Positions 56,224-64,000 of a stretch of 64,000 nt of DNA are shown one piece after another. Made by a program: the position numbers and the translations under genes. Source of the DNA: Leptodactylus fallax (lineage: Eukaryota > Chordata > Amphibia > Anura > Leptodactylidae); the NCBI GenBank assembly GCA_947044405.1, contig CAMRHE010000011.1, positions 4,828,501 through 4,892,500 on the forward strand, written 5' to 3'. How positions within the stretch are numbered: position 1 is the first letter of the stretch; each line of letters opens with the position of its first letter. The notes under the pieces are model-generated. The model ran no database searches and had not been told where the DNA came from. It was given only the letters and a program-made list of their open reading frames with translations.

Positions 56224-57600
56224 TAAGAGTTTAGGAAGGAGGGTCATTTTGACTGCTGTGATCCTGCCTAGCAAGGAGACATGTAAGGGTCGTCACTTGT
56301 CCAACAGTGACTTAAGGTCACAGAACAGTTTAGGGTAGTTCACAGACTAGAGCGTCATGTAGGAAGGGGAGAGCGGGGCTGTTCCCGCCATTGAAAATCA
56401 AAGCTATAGCATAATAGTTGGACGGACGAACTAGGGACATTCAAGGGGAGGGTCTCTGTTTTAGTTGGGTTATTCTTATAAGCAGATAGATTACCACAGT
56501 CCTGGAGCACACGCATAAGATAAGGTAGAGAAGTGTGGGGATTAGTGAGGGTGAGGACGACATCATCAGCAAAGAGGTAAATTTTAAAGTCCCTGTCCCG
56601 GACCCTAATCCCAGTTAGGTCTGGATTTCAGTGGATACTGGCTGCCAGTGGTTCGATACAAAGCGTGAAAATGAGAGGGGCAACCCTGACGAGTGCCATT
56701 TTTAATTGAGAAGGAACTGGAAGAGGAGTGGGGAAGCTTCACCGACGCTGTGGAGAAAGAGAATAAATAATGCAAGAATCACTTATAGGAAAGCCCCGCT
56801 AAAACCAAAGGTTTTAAAAAGGAAGCCATCGTAAAAGGACCAATCTATGCCATTGAAGGCTTTATCCACGTTGAGACTGAAGAGAAGGGCAGGAGTCAAG
56901 TGATGGTTGACAACCTCAATCATGTTCACCGTCCTTCTGGTGTTATCTCCACCCTGGTGACAGGGAATGAAGCCCATCTGGTTCTTATAGACAAGAGAAG
57001 GAAGTCACACATTCAGTCGATTGGCCAGGAGTTTGGTAAACAGTTTCAGATCCGTATTTAGCAGAGCTAAAGGTCTGTAGCTAGAGCACTCCTGCAGGTC
57101 CTTATTGGGCTTAGGGACAAAAGTCAGGTGGGAATGCAGCATCGACAGGGGGATAGGGGCACCATCTAAAAACGAGTTGAACAATTTTCTCAGGCAGGGG
57201 ATGAGGTCGGCTTGGTAAATTTTATAGTAAACCAATCAGAGCCTGGAGCTTTACCATTCAGAAGGTCCTTAAGGACTCCAACTATCTCCTCATCAGTGAA
57301 GTAGGCATTTAGAGTGCTCTGCGCATTCGATGGGAGAGAGGTTATATAATTTAATGTAATAGTCATGAAAGGCTGCAGCAATGGAGTTGCTTAAGTGGGT
57401 ATGCAAAAGTGTCTGGAATGATGGTGTTTTAAGAAGGGCCTCGTTGAGATGCCAATGGCAATGTCTAGATGGGATAGGAACACGAGACAGGGACACAGTC
57501 AATGGAGCATTGTTAGACCAAGAAATTAGGTCCACCTCCGCCCCAGTGAGAAAGTGGAGAGCCAGGGTGTTACCAAAGAAATAGTCAATTTAATGTGGAG
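56224..57600 (-). pseudogene. L1 ORF2 endonuclease end and reverse transcriptase
   Basis: Minus strand: an endonuclease tail near 57590-57500 (LALHFL, then DLISWSNNAPL), FTDEEIVGVLKDLLNGKAPG (57310-57250), LTFVPKPNKDLQECSSYRPL (57130-57070), LLFSLNVDKAFNGIDW (56900-56850, first Asp), and FADDVVLTLTNPH (about 56575-56535) with the catalytic Asp pair intact. LGRITAVKMTLLPKLL follows at 56275-56230. Frameshifts near 57240, 57000 and between 56780 and 56590. Confidence 0.82.
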
Positions 57601-58339
57601 ATTACGGGGGTAAAAGTGTAAGAACGAACCGTGGGGTTGTCAAAATGCCATAAGTCAGAGTGCATGGGACCTGAACAATTGGCGGAAATCTCTAACGAGC
57701 CTGGACTGCGAACCCTGTGGAGGTCTATCATCCATGGATAGCCTATCCACTCATTAAGAAAAAATCATGTTAAAATCACCGCCAAGTAGCAAGGCGGCGA
57801 TAGAGTATGACAGCAATTGACTCAGGACATGCCGTTTGGGGCAGACACACTGTGTTGTTCATCTTCAGAGGCAGATTTCTCTTATCCCCCCTTCTTTAAG
57901 GATAGAGCCCCTAACAGACAACAGTGGTCCTGGTAGTAACCTATTTTTTTTTTTTTTTTTTTTATTTCAAGGATCTTCACAAAACCACTACCCACTGAGG
58001 AATCACACGCTAGAGCAGAATACCTAATTTACAGGTATTAAACCTCTCAGTCCGCTCAAGTGAAGAGAGTGTTCTGTCAAAGGGGCTATCCTTTGTCCGC
58101 TCAGTCTATTTAGATTTATTTTCGTGAACCAAGGATATTTCCTTGCTTATTAGAAAGTACCATGGTATAAATTCCACACAATGCAGATAAACAGTGCTCT
58201 AGGAATAACCTAGAACTCAGTGATCTGAGAGCTGTAGAAACATTGGTCGAGTTGTGAACATGGCTGTCTCAGAGCCCCATATTCCAACTTAAAGAATAAA
58301 AGCTGTAAAATGCCCCTTATCTGTGAAAACCCACACATA
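57601..58339. other. L1 remainder, then no recognisable gene
   Basis: Up to about 57940 probably L1 ORF2 endonuclease sequence; poly-T at 57942-57963; the remainder is unassigned. Confidence 0.4.
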
Positions 58340-58413
58340 CAGTGGCTTGCAAAAGTATTCATATCCCTTGAACTTTTTCACATTTTGCCACCTTACAACC
58401 ACAAACTTACAAT

Positions 58414-59405
58414 ATTTTTCGGACTATAAGACTACTCCTGGAGGGCCACAGGTAGTGCAACACTCTTGTTGCACAACCTTTGTGGCTCTGCAGCTTTTGC
58501 CAAAATACAGATCCCATCATCCCAATCTGCCCAAGCATGATGGGAGTAGTAGTTTTTCATTGACAGGTGGCCCTGCAGTGGAATTTGCCTATGTTAATGT
58601 GGAACACACCAGTCACATGACGGAGGTACATACGGGCGGCGCAGGCTTCCTTCTCCTAACGTGCCTGCACCCCCTGGCCACCACACAATGCAATATGCTC
58701 ATCACAGTGGCCCCTACACAGTACAATATGCTTCCTATAGTGGCCCCCATACAGTATAATATGCTCATCACAGTGGCCCCCACACAATACTATATGCTTC
58801 CACAGTATAATATGCACCATGTGCTATCTATTATACACTGGGGTCTTCTCAGACCCCAGTGTATAATATTCGGAGGTCCATCAGAAATGATTAAAAATAA
58901 ACACCTAGACTCACCTTATCTGGGCATCCTTGCTCCATTCGGTTCTCTTCTGCAACTTCTTTGGGCCTCTTCTGCCTGTGACGCGTCATAGACGTCACTG
59001 CTGGGGCCTGTTATTGGGTCTCAGCGGTCATTTAGGGAGTGATGTTGTCATTACAACGGAACGCCCCTCGTGACTGCTGCGGCCCAATCACTGTAGCAGT
59101 GACATTTGGGGAGCGTGACAGGACTGGAAAAGCCCTGAACAGGATCCAGGGGATCGTCGAAAGCCCAGGAGAGAAGTAGAAGTGTGTGTTATTTTTACTC
59201 ACCTCACTATATAGTGATTGGGGAACCAGGATTTCCCAGATTGCCATCATGGTGCTGCAAGGCCCGGTATCACTCCGGCAGACACTGCTCCACCGTTGCC
59301 ACACAACCCACCCACCCACTACATTCGGACTATAAGACCCACCCCCATTTTCCTCCCCAATTCGGGGGAAAAAAAAAAGGGGGTCTTATAGTCCGAAAAA
59401 TCCGG
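58414..59405. mobile_element. MITE with ATTTTTCGGACTATAAGAC ends
   Basis: Inverted ends ATTTTTCGGACTATAAGAC at 58414 and the complement ending at about 59402; a further copy of the end motif at 59325-59340. Inside, a near-palindrome 'cactggggtcttctcagacccc' (58840-58860) and tandem 'cagtggcccccacacaatac' units (58690-58810). No transposase; target duplication not resolved. Confidence 0.75.
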
Positions 59406-59566
59406 TAAATATATTTTACTGAGATTTTAAATGCTAGACCAGCACAAAAGTAGCACATAATTGTGAAGTGGAACAAAAACGATACATTGTTTTCAAAATT
59501 GGAATCAAAATAAAAATCTGAAAAGTGTGACATGCAAAAGTCAGCCCACTGTACATATCCCAAGCT

Positions 59567-60430
59567 TTGAGCATCCCAAGGAGCACTGTTCAATCCATCA
59601 TCCAAAAATGGAAAAAGTATTCTACAACTGCAAACCTACCAAGACATGGCCATCCACCTAAACTGACAGATCGAACAAGGAAAGCACTGGTCAGAGACAC
59701 AGCTAAAAGGCCCATGGTCACTCTGGAAGAGCTGCAGAAATCCACAGCTCAGGTGGGAGAATCTGTCCACAGGACAACTATAAATCATTGACTCCACAAA
59801 TCTGGCCTTTATGGAAGAGTGGCAAGAAGAAAGCCATTGTTGCAATGAAGACATAAGAAGTGCCATTTGCCACTAGCCATATACAGTAGGGGAAACAGAA
59901 AACATGTGGAAGAAGGTTTGACATGTTTGGCGGAAAAGTAACACTGCTTATCACCCTGAACACACCATCCATGGTGTAAAACATGGTGGTGGCAGCATCA
60001 TGCTGTGGGGATGCTTTTTTTCAGCAGGGACAGGGAAGCTGGTCAGAGTTGAAGGGAAGATGGATGGAGCTAAATACAGGGCAATCCTGGAAGAAAACCT
60101 GTTGGACGCTGCAAAAGACTTCAGACTAACAAGGAGATTCACCTTTCAGCAAGACAATGACTCTAAACATACAGCCAGAGCCACATCGAAATGGTTTAGA
60201 TCAAAGAATATTCATGTGTTAGAATAGCCTAGTCACAATCCAAACCTAAATCCCATTGAGCATCTGTGGCAAGACATGAAAATTGCTGTTCACAGATGCT
60301 CTCCAATCTGTCAGGCTTATTTTGCAAAGAAGAATGGGCAGAAATCTCACTCAGTCTCTAGATGTGCAAAGCTGGTAGAGACATACTCCAAAAGACTTGC
60401 AACTGTAATTGCAGCGAAAGGTGACTCTAC
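59567..60430 (+). pseudogene. Tc1 transposase, degenerate
   Basis: 59567-59791: helix-turn-helix part (SIPRSTVQSIIQKWKKY, KLTDRTRKALVRD). 60000-60227: MLWGCFFSAGTGKLVRVEG and FQQDNDSKHTA, then a stop at the Trp before PSHNPNLNPIEHLW (Ser-Pro-Asp changed to Asn-Pro-Asn). A stop after TTINH and a frameshift follow the first segment. Inactive. Confidence 0.85.
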
Positions 60431-60689
60431 AAAGTATTGATATAGGGGGGCTGAATACTTTTTGCACGTCACACTTTTCAGATTTTTATTTGGATTACAA
60501 TTTTGAAAACCATGTATCATTTTAATTTCACTTCACAATTATGTGCTACGTTGTATTGGTCTATCACTTAAAATCTCAATAAATTTAAGCTTGTGGTTGT
60601 AAGGTGACAAAATGTGAAAAAAGTTCAAGGGGTATGAATACTTTTGCAAGGCACTGTAGATATCTTCGTATCCATGGTTCAGGACGATC

Positions 60690-61640
60690 TATAACAAATC
60701 AGTAAAATGGGTGTAAAGAATACAAAAATCATTAACTTTGCTGAGCAGAATGCCTTGAGAAATATTGAAAAAGATAAGAGTATAACAATAAAGCCATTAG
60801 ATAAAAACTTAAAAACTGTAGTCATGGATACCAAGAAACACAAAACTATGTGTTTGTCCTTGTTATCTTATAAAGCTTTCTATGGAGAGATGAGGGATAA
60901 TCCAATTTGGTCTTGTCAGAAGAGTCTATTTGAAATACTACTATAAGTCCTTGATCATCAATTGATAGATAAAAACAAATTTGGAGTTCTTATACCCAAG
61001 ATTTCCACTTATGGCTACCTTCTATGCTGTACCAAATTCCATAATGGGATACATCTATTAAAAGGTAGACCCATTTTTATCATGAGTAGGTAGCCTCACC
61101 AGGAATCTAAGGATATATGTTGATAAAATTCTTAAGCCTTTTGTTGAGAGTTTGCAGTCCTACACTCGAGGCTCTTCTGATTTCTGCTGACATTGGATGG
61201 CATTAGTCTTGATAATGACGTGGAGGCTCTCTATATGTCCATTCATCATGAATGGTATAAGAGCAGTGAATTATTTTCTAACAAAGATATAACACCAAGT
61301 TCTCAATGAATTTGTAGCAGAACTACTAAGATTTTGCTTGATGAATAATTATTTTACATTTGATGGCCGCGTGTTCCTCCAGCTCAGGGACACCGCTATG
61401 GGCATCCCATGTGCACCGAGCTATGTGAACTTGCTCCTGGTCTGGTGGAAGGCTACTGAGATTGGATCGCATGACCTCAGCCAGTGACTAAGGTACATTG
61501 ACAATATTTTTATACCGTGAAGAGGCATCCTTTAACGACTTTGTCAAGTTTATAAAACACAAACAAACAGTCTTGATCTTAGCTTCACCTCAGTAGTGGA
61601 TCAGCATGATCTATCATTCTTAGATGGTTTGCTATTGCAT
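60690..61640 (+). pseudogene. Degenerate Penelope-like RT
   Basis: NALRNIEKDKSITIKPLDKN (60750-60810) is the PLE 'I.IKP.DK' entry motif. Later, in other frames, DVEALYMSIHHEW (about 61215-61255), FLQLRDTAMGIPCAPSYVNL (61375-61430) and YIDNIF (61495-61515; IDD changed to IDN). Many stops. A different lineage from the element at 6252-10643. Confidence 0.7.
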
Positions 61641-61876
61641 AGTAGGCACCACTGCTAAATTAAATTGTGGGGTGCATCAGGACCATGCTTTTTGTAAATG
61701 CACAGAACCAAAGAAAAAAAGATGCAGGTCTTGAAAAGACACATAACCCAAATAATGAAAAAAAAATAAATACATTTATATTGAGCATGTATTAAAAATT
61801 TTTTTTTAAAACATTTAAAAAAACAGGAGGAGCCCATGTTAGGGTAGGGAAATAAATTTGGGTCTATAATAATATA

Positions 61877-63472
<1,596 letters not shown>

Positions 63473-63474
63473 TA

Positions 63475-63611
63475 TATCTGAATGTGCACTGTTTGCTAAA
63501 GTGTGACTATGGCTCTCCCTCAAGTGCTGTCCCTATAATATAATAGCGATTACAAATATGCCATATGAAAAATATAAAGAGGAAAAAAAACAAGAAAAAA
63601 AAACAAAGTTC
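63475..63611. other. Short spacer, nothing recognised
   Basis: AT-rich with an A-rich stretch at 63580-63606 next to the truncated end of the following Tc1 fragment. Confidence 0.5.
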
Positions 63612-63979
63612 ACAAACGCTCTCCATCCAACCTCACTGAGCTCGAGCTGTTTTCCAAGGACGAATGGGCAAGAATTTCTCTCGATGTGCAAAACTAATAG
63701 AGACATACCCCAAGCGACTTGCAGCTGTAATCGCAGCAAAAGGTGGCGCTACAAAGCATTAACTTAAGGGGGCCGAATAATTTGGAATGCCCCACTTTTC
63801 AGTTTTTTATTTTTTACAAAAATTTAAAATATCCAATAAATTTCGTTCCACTTCACGATTGTGTCCCACTTGTTGATTCTTCACCCAAAAATTTAAATTT
63901 TATATCCTTATGTTTGAAGCCTGAAATGTGGCAAAAGGTTGAAAAGTTCAAGGGGGCCGAATACTTTTGCAAGGCACTG
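63612..63979 (+). mobile_element. Tc1-like 3' fragment
   Basis: Begins in the transposase C-terminus (PSNLTELELFSKDEWARISL, 63626-63685), then a 3' inverted repeat ending AATACTTTTGCAAGGCACTG, similar to the family at 58340-60656 but with GGGGGCCGAATA in its end. 5' part missing. Confidence 0.85.
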
Positions 63980-64000
63980 TGCATGGAAACACTGTGCTGC

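Larger units (their letters stand above)
48898..57990 (-). mobile_element. L1-type LINE, minus strand, split by DIRS copy 2
   Basis: Poly-T at 48898-48908 marks the A-tail of the minus-strand element. The 3' half (48898-50313) and 5' half (56224-57990) join cleanly when the DIRS element is removed. ORF2 from endonuclease end to C-terminus can be followed. ORF1 is not seen, so it is 5'-truncated or lies in unrecognised sequence. Confidence 0.8.
58340..60656 (+). mobile_element. Tc1-like transposon, third family, with nested MITE
   Basis: TA-flanked ends CAGTGGCTTGCAAAAGTATT (left) and AATACTTTTGCAAGGCACTG (right). A MITE (58414-59405) sits within the left inverted repeat. The transposase is degenerate. 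Confidence 0.9.

Overview
This window is a transposon-saturated piece of a vertebrate chromosome, most likely from a frog or toad (Anura). The inference rests on three things: two splice-flanked exons of a vertebrate germline gene (asz1/GASZ) on the minus strand, a repeat mix typical of amphibians (DIRS retrotransposons, Penelope-like elements, Ty1/copia, L1-type LINEs, several Tc1 families, TTAA-flanked repeats starting TTAACCCCTT), and no bacterial-type gene organisation. The species cannot be named from the sequence.

Layout. 1-618 is the 3' end of an L1-type LINE. 3412-10842 is a TTAACC-type repeat ending in a ~330-385 bp tandem array; a complete but decayed Penelope-like element (PLE, 6252-10643, minus) is inserted in the last unit with a 14 bp target-site duplication (TSD). 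A second TTAACC-type repeat (about 10843-23989) appears to have been opened by a Ty1/copia element (about 10984-13460, minus), a class I endogenous retrovirus without env (14300-21738, CTAG duplications) and a Tc1-like transposon with an open transposase (22080-23646). The copia element is itself split by a 1.1 kb foldback element.

24127-24242 and 27827-27961 are consecutive asz1 exons, with the intron between them carrying a Tc1 copy and an older repeat. From 28.9 to 34.5 kb there is a broken L1 interrupted by a hAT element and a Tc1 fragment. 37.3-40.7 kb is a truncated DIRS element. 41.1-48.4 kb is a second plus-strand L1, split by a Tc1 copy with a nearly complete transposase and by TTAA-type repeats. 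48.9-58.0 kb is a minus-strand L1 interrupted by a 5.9 kb DIRS element with inverted terminal repeats and an internal complementary region. 58.3-64.0 kb holds three more Tc1 families, a nested MITE and a degenerate PLE.

The most interesting signals are: (i) hammerhead-ribozyme-like motifs in the PLE and in the foldback element, where in the PLE a perfect 97 bp inverted repeat starts at exactly the predicted self-cleavage position; (ii) two short, real host exons of a piRNA-pathway gene, the second ending in a GC splice donor; (iii) a DIRS internal complementary region that reproduces the joined ends of its own element; (iv) Tc1 copies with long open transposase frames, suggesting recent activity. 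Most other open frames are transposon relics, antisense shadows, or translations of microsatellites and homopolymers.
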